DNA from: Craspedostauros australis
Lineage: Eukaryota; Bacillariophyta; Bacillariophyceae; Mastogloiales; Achnanthaceae
Length of the DNA stretch: 64,000 bases
Assembly: GCA_026770025.1 (NCBI GenBank)
Contig: JAMXDE010000009.1
Span: forward strand, 1,897,001 to 1,961,000
Reading direction: 5' to 3'
Below the pieces are notes generated by a model. That model did not search any database and was not told the origin of the DNA. It was given only the letters and a program-made list of their open reading frames with translations. Made by a program: the position numbers and the translations under genes. Each line of letters starts with the position of its first letter. Within the stretch, counting starts at the first letter, position 1. This document shows, piece after piece, positions 1-9,920 of the stretch.

Positions 1-104
1 CAACTGAATCAAACGTACGAGTAGTCGTATCGAGCAGCCACCAATCCAACTCGACCAACCACCGCCAATGGGTCCGACCGAGGGATAACTCATCCGCGAC
101 GTAG

Positions 105-1319
105 GTTGTTGAAACAGAAACGAACTTGCAGCAAGCTTCGCTACATGCTAGCAGAAGCAACAACAATAACAGCAACAACAGCGCGACGGAGAAATCAGCA
201 GCGTCATTCGTATCAGCAACATGCGCGAGACAGGATGCCAATGACCAGCACAACCTTGCGAAAACAGAGAAGAAGCCTCTACCATCTCTGCAGCGCGTTG
301 GTCACAGCAAGCTGGTCCTCAACAAAGCGCGCCAAAAGGATCAAGCGAAACGCACCGACGGCCACAGCAGTGGTCACAACAATCACCTCCACAAAGTCCA
401 TGATCATCAGATTGCAGCAAGCGCACCCGTTAAAGCAAAGCACCGTTGTAAAATCTCATCACACCAGCACGCATATGAAGGCCGGAAACGACCTCGCCCC
501 TCACATGCTCAACCGTTCAGACACCAAGGCGCCAAACGCATTGCGATCATCGCTCAGGAACCATCACATGCAAAGCAGGACACAATCAAGACGTCAGCAC
601 AAGGTAACCAAAACACAACATCGGAGGACCACACTGACAACGACAGCAACAGCAACAACAGCAGCAGCGACGATAATGGGAAGCAAACATCAACAAGTCA
701 ATGTACTGAAGACTCAAGCAAGGCCGTCACGAAACTGACCAAATTTGCATACAAAGCAACGCACCATGTGACTCAGACGGCATGGCATCAGGTCTGGACG
801 TCCAAATCCAAGAATGAACCACGGTCCAACATCCAGACCGACCGTCCCCGTTCGATGGGGCTGTCACGCGTCCGTCCCAACGACTCCAAAACGCCCATCT
901 GCACGCTCTTTCTCAAGAGCATGGAATGCACAAACCCGCACTGCCGCAAGCGACACGATATACCGAAGGAGCATGTCATGCCGGTGTGCTCATTCTTCCA
1001 ATCCAGAGGCCAATGCCTCAAGGGACCTGACTGTCTATTCCGCCACGTCAAGATCAGCCAAGATGCGCCCGTTTGGCCTACATTCGCTTCTCTCGGATAT
1101 TGCCAGGATATGGAATGCCCCATGAAGCACATCCGATCAGCTCCAGGCAAGCAACACACAAAGGTACGTACCAATGCGCCAGTCACCAAATACAACCACG
1201 GCAGACCCGTGAGCTTGACATTTCGAAAGGGAGGCAAACGTGGCTCGAACGGTGCGTTTCACATTGGCGATAACAAGGGGGGCGCGAATCGGACATATCG
1301 CAGACCTTCCACCAAATGA
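105..1319 (+). CDS. CCCH zinc-finger protein, ZC3H3 (Smicl)-like; 5' end unresolved
   Basis: The frame is open from just after a TAG at 102-104 to TGA at 1317-1319. The first in-frame ATG is only at 855, so the true start is probably in an upstream exon or outside the window. The N-terminal two thirds are Asn/Ser/His/Lys-rich and disordered. The C-terminal part has three consecutive CCCH-type fingers (about 900-1130): CX8CX4CX3H, CX8CX5CX3H, and a third that reads WX8CX4CX3H. The order and the linker (MPVCSFF, CLFRHV) resemble ZC3H3, a nuclear mRNA 3'-end processing and export factor. The basic Gly/Arg-rich tail suits RNA binding. Oddity: the first Cys of finger three is Trp. The family call is moderate and the function is inferred from family only. 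Confidence 0.6.
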   Translation, partial: VVETETNLQQASLHASRSNNNNSNNSATEKSAASFVSATCARQDANDQHNLAKTEKKPLPSLQRVGHSKLVLNKARQKDQAKRTDGHSSGHNNHLHKVHDHQIAASAPVKAKHRCKISSHQHAYEGRKRPRPSHAQPFRHQGAKRIAIIAQEPSHAKQDTIKTSAQGNQNTTSEDHTDNDSNSNNSSSDDNGKQTSTSQCTEDSSKAVTKLTKFAYKATHHVTQTAWHQVWTSKSKNEPRSNIQTDRPRSMGLSRVRPNDSKTPICTLFLKSMECTNPHCRKRHDIPKEHVMPVCSFFQSRGQCLKGPDCLFRHVKISQDAPVWPTFASLGYCQDMECPMKHIRSAPGKQHTKVRTNAPVTKYNHGRPVSLTFRKGGKRGSNGAFHIGDNKGGANRTYRRPSTK

Positions 1320-2136
1320 TGTGGCATGCTCCGAGATGAGATGATACAAGAGGAGATGAATGGTGAGTGGAAATTTGGCGCATTTCATGCAGATGGAGTG
1401 GTGACGAGGCTTGATCCCAGATCAAGGAGGATAGGTCGGCGACAGAACAAGCATGGTAAGAGATTGCTGCCGTTGCTGGAACTATTGCTGATGTTTCATG
1501 CTCATGTTCGTGTGCAATTGGAATTGGAAATCGGTGGTGACATGCTGATCATGCGTCGCATTTGGTGCTTACCCGAACTTTCGAGCATTGTACCTGCCAG
1601 GTCATTCTATAGCTTGTACCATGATGACAGGTCCGCTCTCATCGTGGCTCTCCTTTCCGCAACTCTACTGTGTGCCAGTTGCTTGCTTGATGGAGGATGA
1701 TATGAGCAAGATGTCGAGTGACGAGTGATCACATTATACTTCACTATGCTCTTGCCCTCCAGAGCGAGAGAGAGAGAGAGAGAGGGCGTGTGTGTGTGTG
1801 TGTCCGCGAACTGCGTTTGGAGGATGAAGAAACCAGACATATGATAGCTTCGACATGATCCACGATGCCACATGCAAGGTAAACAAGACCAGCCTAATAG
1901 CCCAACAAGCATCAAAGAACAAGCACTTCCCAATACTCACAAGACGCGAGATAGAGGGACAGGTCGACGACCCAACATCCATCCCACCGTATGGAACCTA
2001 CGCATCGCGTACTTGTTCTCATCGCCGGCAAATACTCGTATGATAGCGTGATACTTGTATGTACATTCATACAGAGTACGTACATGGAGCACATGTAATA
2101 CATGTTTGGTGGGAATTGTGCTATATCTGCACTCTG
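1320..2136. other. Intergenic, no supported gene
   Basis: Only short overlapping reading frames without recognisable domains are present. The stretch separates the CCCH gene from the convergent ketopantoate-reductase fragment, so it is mostly 3' flank of both. The only structure seen is the GA/GT microsatellite listed separately. Confidence 0.5.
1762..1803. repeat. Compound (GA)n-(GT)n microsatellite
   Basis: A run of GA dinucleotides passes directly into a run of GT dinucleotides. A similar but shorter motif is seen at 3898-3926, inside the ammonium transporter intron. Simple-sequence repeat, no function implied. Confidence 0.9.
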
Positions 2137-2748
2137 CTAATACAGGTCCTTGATCCGACTCCACAGCTCTTTGTTCACAGGACACTCAATGCGAAGTTGC
2201 CGTCCCTTCCTCACGATGAAGCCGTTGAGATGATCGATTTCAGTTTCCCGCATGTTGCGGGCATCCTGATTCATGGACGACCGATTGTTGGCGGTATCAC
2301 GGATCACTTCGCCCACAAACTGAAGCAACGACGTCTCCTCCAGACGGTTGTCGATCGTGCCGCAAGCTTTCGTGACGGCCGCAACCTCTTCCGTGACACC
2401 CACCAAGTACTCTGGAAACGACGGCTCCATGAGGAGCTGTCCGTTGGGACACCGCAGGATGGCCGTCAGTGGATTGATGACGCAGTTGGCGGCAAGCTTT
2501 TGCCACAGGAGGATGTCCATGTCGTGTGATGACAACGCCTTGCCGTGCAATCCCGATTGTTGCCACAGAGTGGACATCTCATTCGCGAAATCCGTGTTGG
2601 TCTCGGTCTGTTCAATGTAGGACTTGCCTTTTCCCGCGTAGTCTATGTGCTGGATACTGTATTGGTACCGATCAAAAGTGAAAAGGAATTGGTCGTCCGA
2701 TGGAAGTAGGAGACTTCCAACTTCTGCTGCTACGACTACGACGGACAT
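2137..2748 (-). CDS. C-terminal half of 2-dehydropantoate 2-reductase (PanE/ApbA family)
   Basis: The 203-residue frame matches the helical C-terminal domain of ketopantoate reductase, which makes pantoate for the CoA pathway using NADPH. The hallmark LAANCVINPLTAI and CPNGQLL lie near residues 85-105, and the family's REIE/N-like C-terminal helix appears as TEIDHLNGFIVRKG. The family is usually about 300 residues. The N-terminal Rossmann domain with its GxGxxG loop is not here, and only about 150 bp separate this ATG from the 3' end of the next gene on the same strand. It is therefore a truncated gene, or a protein made only of the substrate/dimer domain. Domain identity is clear; a working enzyme is unlikely. 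Confidence 0.75.
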   Translation of the reverse strand: MSVVVVAAEVGSLLLPSDDQFLFTFDRYQYSIQHIDYAGKGKSYIEQTETNTDFANEMSTLWQQSGLHGKALSSHDMDILLWQKLAANCVINPLTAILRCPNGQLLMEPSFPEYLVGVTEEVAAVTKACGTIDNRLEETSLLQFVGEVIRDTANNRSSMNQDARNMRETEIDHLNGFIVRKGRQLRIECPVNKELWSRIKDLY

Positions 2749-2903
2749 TGTGTATCACTCCAGAGCCATGCCACACAACATTGTTTGTATGTATGTACTG
2801 ATATCGCAACGTGCCGCATCCCACCGAATATTGGCAGGCATGGGCAGCACTTGTTTCTCCGAACAAAGATGGCAAAACCAGCAACAGCAGCAGCATTTCT
2901 GGC

Positions 2904-4310
2904 TCACTGCTGGTGCATGTATCCTTCGTCACCGTCGCTCCGTCTCTCATTCCTCGCCTGGGGACCGTTCGTGGAATTGCTGGGATCTTCGTCGTCCGTC
3001 AAGGTCGCAGCCTGCCCCCGCGCGATGCGCTCACCGCCCAGCATGTCCTTGGCACGGTCGCGGAATTCCTGCATCTTCAGCGGCGTGAGCTGCTTCGTGC
3101 CGAGCCTGCCGGTCTGCAGCGTCTGATCCACGAGCGTTTGGTAGATGGTGTGTTGGTGTTCGTCGAGGAAGCCGCCGCCGTCGCCACCAGGGTGAATGCC
3201 ACCGTGGAAGGACTTGTCGAGTCGCAGCACCTCGTCCTTGACGGAACTGCGGAACAGGCCCGGGCTGGCGAGGATGCAGAAGAACGGCAGCATGAAGACG
3301 AGCGCCCAGCCCATGACGAAGACCATGCCCACGCACTGCGCACCGAGCAGGTGGAACAGTTTTGTATCGGCGTCGTTGAAGATGCCGTGGAACAGACCAG
3401 CATGGTCCGAGACGCCGTACGCCTGCTGCATGCGCGTGGGCGATGCAAAGAGACCGACGCTGATGAGGCCTCACGCATCGCAGAACATGTGGCCGGGGAC
3501 GGCGTTGACGACGTCATCGATGCGCCAGCGAACGAGCAAGGCGGAACCGGCCAGGTACAATATGCCGCCGATCATGCTGATGAGGACGGCCGCCCAAGGT
3601 TCGACGACACCGCATCCTGCCGTGATGGAGACCAGGCCGCTGAGGACGCCGTTCATGGCAGGATCGAGATCGTAGTGCGCCTGGCCTTCGATGATGTCCT
3701 GCGCGATCATGTTGACGATGAGGGGTGTGATGCCTGCCGCTCCAGCAGCCAGGGTCGTGTTGGTCGCTGACAGCGCCGCGATCGTCGCCTCGAAGTCCGA
3801 TCCCAGCAGCAGCACGGAGCCCGAGTTGAAGCCGTACCAGCAGAACCACAGAATGAGCTTGCCGACCATCTGAAGACGAAGAAGGGGAGATCATGGTGGT
3901 GTGTGTGTGTGAGAGAGAGAGAGAGATACACACAGGCAACAGGGAGACGAGTACTGGTACGGATCAAGATCTTTGGCACGGCCAATCAACTCCCCACACT
4001 ACTCTCTGGAGCAACCAGAGCTATGCCAACACAAGGCAAAGCCTTTGCCTTCACTTCCCTTCCCAATACACAACACACCACAACTCGACGTACCTGCAAA
4101 CTAATGGAATGCCCCGTTATCTTGCGCGGAATCCCCAGAATCTCCCCCGTGACTTCGTCATGGAACCGGCCACGCCTGGCACCCACCAACCACGCCGCGA
4201 TGAAGGCACTGAATCCACCCGTGAGATGCACGACCCCGCTGCCAGCCACGTCTATGACGCCAATGTCCCACAACGGCTTGTCGACGAAGGAAATGAGGAG
4301 TCCATCTTCG
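2904..4310 (-). pseudogene. Ammonium transporter (AMT/MEP family), 5'-truncated, in-frame TGA
   Basis: AMTs are eleven-helix membrane channels for ammonium uptake. Exon pieces at 4310-4094 and 3869-2904 join across a GT-AG intron (3870-4093; donor GTACGT, acceptor TTCAG) in phase 0. Diagnostic segments are DVAGSGVVHLTGG, the helix-6 WFCWYGFNSGS, and ASPTRMQQAYGVSDHAGLF. The first four or five helices cannot be found in the 450 bp before the divergent MSH5 start. At 3471-3473 a TGA interrupts the conserved HMFCDA-W-GLISVGLF stretch exactly where the family has Trp; coding then continues in the same frame to a normal cytosolic tail. Other Trp codons here are TGG. Missing N-terminus plus stop indicates a decaying copy, though transmembrane segments and the intron are preserved. 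Confidence 0.75.
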
Positions 4311-4757
4311 CTACTCGAACGGTGTCAATGTCCCCTTGTCAGGCGATGTCAGGGTTGGTATAGCTTATTACGGTTGTTGGCTATACTTGGAGTTGCCGTT
4401 CGATTTGGTGGCATCAGGATGCCGCGTTGTTGTTGTTTTGGCTGTTGTTGTTCCTCCCGCTGGTGTTGTTGGTGTTCAGATTATGTTCGTCGTTGACACC
4501 AAATCGTGATTCAGACTCGGGAATCAGAATATCCTTGTGATTCTTGGTTGTTGGTGTGATCTTTTCTTCGTTCACTCTCTGCGCGTAACCTGCTGCAAAG
4601 AGCAAGCAAGAAACATCCACAACCAACACAAGGAGGTACACCATAACGCGTATTCCACGAAGCATCGCATAAAATCATCGAGCGTTCCATTGCAACCATC
4701 TGGCACAAGTCTTTGATCACGAATAACAGGACAACGACAGCGCAACACGGCTGAACG
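4311..4757. other. Divergent spacer between AMT remnant and MSH5
   Basis: The minus strand has an 83-codon frame (4665-4414) starting with a hydrophobic signal-like stretch followed by an Asn-rich tail. It could be a leftover first exon of the AMT gene but lacks AMT homology. The rest should hold the MSH5 promoter and 5' UTR; no clear core-promoter motif was recognised. Confidence 0.4.
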
Positions 4758-7700
4758 ATGGCACGCAGCGTTGATTCTCCATCATCTCGGAGAACGACGG
4801 CAACGGCGGCCACATCCGCAAGAAGCCAACAGGGATCGTCCATCCGCACATCGCGCAGCAATGGTCACAGCGCAAGTCACGACCACGCAGACGACCAGTT
4901 CAGCCATTCGGACGAGTCTCACTTTCGCCACGCGCAGCACGATGACATCACAGAGACGCCCTCGCTCGAACCAGGCATGGTGTGCGTCAGCGTGATCGAT
5001 CGCGGTCCGCGTCTGGCATTTGCTTGCTACCGCCAAGATGATCACGAGATCGTGGTGCAGGATTGTCCCTCGACTGGCCAGGATGTGGAGACGCTGATCG
5101 ACGAGTTCTTCCAACGCACGCAACCGACGCTGATCCTGGTGAGCCTCAAGATGTTGGGCAATACCGCGTTGATGGATCTGCTGACCAGTCAACGAGCGTC
5201 TGTGGTTGCTGCACAAGTGGGTGCTCGTCATGATCCAACGGTAGGGACTGATGACGGCAACTCTGCTGTTGGCAACGCGAACAAACGACCACGCAGTGAC
5301 TTGGGGGCGACCGTCGCCCAACCCGCCGAGCAGCAACAGCAGTCGCAACAGTTGCAACAGCCGCAGGCAAAGATTCCATACCGAATCCTCAAGAGCAGCT
5401 CGTACAACATGGCGACCTGCACCTCGACGATCATGAACAACCTCCATGTTCTTTCACTGCGCCGGAGACTCCAGCAACCCCAACAACGGGAGAGACGCAA
5501 TCGTGGTCCTCCGCTCGTGCGCCAGTTTGCCAACGACAACACGGTCTACCGTCAGCCATCGGTGTACAATGCCATGGCAGCACTCATCGACTGGGACTCC
5601 AGCATCCTGGTGCAGGCATTGGGATCGCTGCTCTCCTTCCTCCTGCAAACGCCCATTTATTCCATGGATGGAATCGTGACGGTCAACGGCCTCGCCCAAA
5701 TTTACCCTCACCAATTCATGTACGTGCCAACCCAAACCTACCAGTCGCTGCACATCTTCGCCACGGACCATCATCCCCTCGCGCTGGCGGGCGGATCCTG
5801 CCGCAGTGGTGGTGGGCGATCGAAGGAGGGGTGGTCCCTGTTCTCCTTGCTCGACAGAACCAGATCCAAAGGCGGTCGGTTAGTGCTGCGCGAATGGATG
5901 ATGAGACCATTGCAATGCATCGATGCCATCCGACAACGCCAGGATACTGTCGAGCTCTTTCTGCGTCCGGATCTTGCGACCGCCGTCGGTAAACTTCTGA
6001 CTCTGCTTGCAAAAGTAGGCCCGGTTCACACCGTCTTGCACCGCATTCAACGATGCGTCACGCAACCGCAAGATCTCGTCGTCCTCGTTCGGACCTTGTC
6101 ATCAGCGATCGGCATTTACCACGTCCTGCGGCAAGATCTGAGAGTGACCGCGGACAGCATCGTCGGGGAAGGCCCGCATGGGGCTGATGCGCAGCAAGGG
6201 TTGCTTGGCAGCATTGCGGATCGGATTGATGTCGATATCATGGACGCGTTGTCGCAGCAGATCGCAACCGTCATTGATGAGCAGGCTTGCATGGACAACA
6301 AGGGCATCGTGATTCGCCGGGGGTTCAACGAACAGCTGGATAGCTGGAAGGACCAGTACGAAGACTTGCCCAGTAAGTGAAACCGGATACCTCCCATTCT
6401 GCTACATGCTGCTGCTTCCATGTTTGGAAAATAATTGATCTGCTGCAGCATCATGCTGTGACATGCGACGGTGCCATGATGGTCGGCGCGACTGGTGGAG
6501 GTGCATATGCTCACACATTGATGATTGCCTTCACACGTACAACTACTACTACTACTACTATGTGAGTGCACAACTGTGTCTTCTTCTGACTTATAATCGA
6601 TGCTTCTTCATGCTCGATGTCGATTGATTCAGTCTTCCTGGAACACAAAGCGACCGAACTTCTTCAGGCATATCCATTGCTGCTGGATGTCACCGTCGTT
6701 TTCTTCCCGCAGATTGGCTTCCTCATTTCCCTCCCAACAATCACCGCCTTTCACACCGACAACGTCAACTTGCCTGCCGAATTCGAGCACAAGTTCAATC
6801 AGGACACGGACTCATTCTTCAAGAACCCTCTGACACACGAGCTGGACGAAGAGATTGGTGATCTGGACATGTACATCAAGGACATGGAGGGGATGATCAT
6901 CACAGAGCTTGAGGAGGAGGTCCTTGATTCCTTGTCGGAGCTCCAGTCGGCATTCCGGGCCCTGTCCGAGCTGGACTGCCTCCTGGCCTTCGCTGATTGT
7001 GCATCCAACTCCAACTACGTTCGGCCGACCATCGTGGCGAAGGAGAATCGCCAGGTCAAGATCATCAACGGTCGCCATCCTCTCCAGGAGATCACGGCGG
7101 AGCGGGGCTTTGTTCCCAACAGCACTGATTTCACGCAACACCAACGCGTGCACATCGTGACAGGCCCCAACTTCTCCGGAAAATCGTGCTATGCGCGTCA
7201 GGTCGGGCTGTTGGTGTACATGGCCCATATCGGATCCTTCATTCCTTGCGACGAAGCCACGATATGCATCGTGCAGCAGATCTTCTCGCAGATAGGGTCC
7301 GTGGAGACGTGCGCTGTGCCCCAAAGCACCTTTCAGCTCGATCTCAGTCAGATGGGGAACATCTTGCGCAGAGCATCCAAGCATTCGCTCGTTCTGATCG
7401 ATGAATTTGGCAAGGGCACCAGCCCGGCATCGGGCATCGCCCTGCTCAAGGCAACGATGGACCGATTGGCCGCCGTGGGCGCGCATGTCGTTTGCACCAC
7501 GCACTTTTTGGAGCTGTTTGCTGCCAACATGTTGCAGGATGGACGCAACGGGGTCAAGGCAAAGCAGATGACGGTCCAACTTCCCGACCACCGCAACGGC
7601 GACAACGCCAATCCCTTGTTCCGCCTGGCGAATGGCATTGCAAGCAGCTCTGCTGGACTGGTGTGCGCAAAGCAGGCTGGAGTGGATCGAAGCATCCTCG

Positions 7701-7921
7701 TTCGCGCAAGGGAGATCATCGATGCCATGCGCTGCGGTCGTCGAGTGTGGCCAATGTCAGAACTCCTCGATGGTGTGGCATCGCATGGAGGAGTGCAAAA
7801 CCCACCGACGATTTCTGACGACGAACACAAACTGCTGAAGTGCTTTCTGGCAGTCGATCGTTGGGATGCGGCGGATGCGGATCGACTTCGCCAGCTGATC
7901 GTGAGCAGCGCAGCGATCTGA
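4758..7921 (+). CDS. MSH5: MutS homologue 5 (meiotic)
   Basis: Two exons, 4758-6372 and 6633-7921, join across a 260-nt GT-AG intron (CCCA|GTAAGT, TTCAG|TC) to give 967 residues in one frame. MSH5 acts with MSH4 as a clamp that stabilises meiotic recombination intermediates for crossing over; it does no mismatch repair. There is no N-terminal mismatch-recognition domain. The lever/core (residues about 250-640) is followed by the ABC ATPase with Walker A GPNFSGKS near residue 716, the MSH5-type VGLLVYMAHIGSF, and Walker B LVLIDEFGKGTS near 791, then the ST(T)HF-like CTTHFLEL. The N-terminal 70 residues and a Gln-rich insert near residue 190 are low complexity. The intron contains an (ACT)n run. 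It starts at the first ATG after the upstream spacer. The assignment over MSH4 rests on the ATPase flank and C-terminus. Confidence 0.92.
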
Positions 7922-8450
7922 AGTGGAGCGAGGAGGAGCAGAGTGTGGGATGGGATTGGGGTCGCAGTATTTGATTGATCTGTTTGACCCACGAAATGGA
8001 ACAGGAGAAGAACGAGGACATGAGCCTCCAAAGCGGACTCTTTGTTGGATTCTGCTTGGCTGGGTGTACGTGCGGTACGAGCAACGCATGTGCGCCATGC
8101 TCTTGCCTTCGCGTAGATCGTACCCGTATGGTATCCACATACTCTAGAACGCTTTTCATAGCCTGGAGTCCTTTGTGGAATCATGTGTAGATTTTCAGTC
8201 ATGTGTGCAGGAAGTTGTTCGGAAAACACCAGCGGCGCAGTTGGATTCATGTGCTGCCTGCCGACGCGGATCGGTGGGGGAAGCCTTGCAAACTGCTGGT
8301 TCAGGATAACCGTTTGATGCAGTTCACATGGAGTGTGCTTGTCAAAGCAGAGTGAAAGTACAATGGATAAGAGTGATGTTTGTTGTACTAGTCTCATGTT
8401 TGTTTTATGAGTTTGTTAGTTGTAGTGGTGGGATGAAGAAATGATGCTCA
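7922..8450. other. Intergenic, 3' flank of MSH5
   Basis: No supported gene. A 349-codon minus-strand frame crosses this stretch but is mostly antisense to MSH5 and has no domain signature. Confidence 0.5.
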
Positions 8451-8945
8451 CATGGCCGTCACGGCTCTGCACTGATCCTCGTGGTTCAGTGTGCTGAGGG
8501 CAGACTCACTGCTTCTTCTGTTACTCTGTCTTCAATCCATTGTTGCATTGCAAAGTAGAGCACGACAGTTCAGCATTCTGTTGAAGTTGCAATCAAGTGG
8601 TTGCAGCTGTTGTCAGCCGGAATTCGCTATTGGATTCCCTGCCATCGTTGAAGCAGGTTGGATCTCCAAGGCATTGCTGTCATGATGCTGTTGATGTTGT
8701 AGTCCAAAAAGGGAATCGAGAAGGTTTGCAATTCAATAGATCTGAAGAGTACATAGCACCCAGATCGTTTGAACCAGATCAATCATAGTACAGATGCAGA
8801 CAATGACTCATTGATGAAGAAGAAGAAGAGGAGAAGTAGGAGGGAATTGCAGTCATCGGGGTCGGAACGTTTGTGTCGTGCTATTTTCGACCATCAAAGT
8901 GGGACATCAGATGTCTGAAGGTCATCTGTCCCTGACTGAATTCCA
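8451..8945. repeat. Dispersed repeat, copy A (uninterrupted)
   Basis: About 495 bp align along their whole length with 18623-19561 (copy B), at roughly three-quarters identity by eye. Shared blocks include GCTCTGCACTGATCCTC, the exact stretch around GTTGCAATCAAGTGGTTGCAG, and AAAGTGGGACA. No coding capacity, terminal repeats or target duplication were recognised, so the element type is unknown. Copy A keeps the empty site GGAATTG|CAGTCAT where copy B carries the solo LTR. Confidence 0.75.
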
Positions 8946-9492
8946 TTCCGTTGTTCGCTTCACGTTCTGCATGTGCACTACTCCACGAATAGACACGTAT
9001 CATGACGAATCTGGACTATGCCTAGTTCATACAATGCACCATACGATCATTCAACAAAGAATCCTCATAGTTGTACTCTGCAGATTCTTCTCCCAAGATG
9101 AATCCAATTCTTTTCGCGGGTCACATCCAAACAGAGAAGGCAGCCAAAGGGAAGTCGTGTGCATCGAGGGATGATACGCAGCAGAGTAGGTATTATATGC
9201 TCTATCATTTCGCCCGCGAGAGCAGAGACACACTTCCCCCTGTCTTGCCAAGAAATGTCTGAGACCGAAGTAACCGGCGGTTCATTGTCACGATGCCTCA
9301 AGGTCGAACGTGCCTCGAGTACTCGCACATGTGTGTACGAGTATGTGGGGACGATGATTGGCTGTGTTTCTTCGTTGTCGTTCGTGAAGAGAGCAGGATG
9401 CGTAGTCGTCATCACCCCAATCGAATCAAGAAGAATAAGGAGTCTTCGAGTGTTTACTACACGAGTACGAGACAAGGATCCCATGTTGATGG
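8946..9492. other. Intergenic, nothing recognised
   Basis: Only short frames without homology are seen between repeat copy A and the gypsy target site. Confidence 0.5.
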
Positions 9493-9497
9493 AACAG

Positions 9498-9902
9498 TGC
9501 CTTATGCCAGCAGACGATTGAGGGATAATTGTAGATTATGATTACCTTCCTTCCTTCTTGCCTCCACCTGCTCTACTTTGCGTTACTCCACAAGTAGCGC
9601 ACTCTGCCATGCCGTCTCTGCTTACTCCGTGCCTGTTCCAAGAACCACGCCTGAATTCCAAACCTGCGCCACCTGGTCGCTCATTTACTTGCTTCCATGT
9701 TTTGGCATCAAGTTTGGTGGTGGCATGTTTTCCATATGTTGGCCCTGCAGTTACGACTGAGTTGAGTCTTGCATGGTTGGACTCGACTGACTGGTCTCAG
9801 TCACGGACGTTACCGGACTTGATCCAGTGCTGGCAACAGTAGATACATGACTGGACTCAATTGGGAGACTAGGATATTCTAGCTAGTTATCAGTCTAGGT
9901 CA
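9498..9902 (-). repeat. 3' LTR of gypsy element
   Basis: 405 bp, bounded TG...CA on the + strand (equally TG...CA on the minus strand). The sequence matches 14350-14754 throughout; even the incidental short reading frames inside are the same. Confidence 0.95.
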
Positions 9903-9920
9903 TTCGCTTCCCGATGGGCA

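Noticed and set aside
2811-3770. 319-codon + strand frame
   Set aside because: Antisense to the AMT exons, with His/Asp/Arg-rich composition typical of a shadow frame.
4414-4665. Signal-like frame as first exon of the ammonium transporter
   Set aside because: No AMT homology and no good donor before its stop; kept only as a possibility in the spacer entry.
7348-8397. 349-codon minus-strand frame
   Set aside because: Mostly antisense to the MSH5 ATPase domain; no domain signature.
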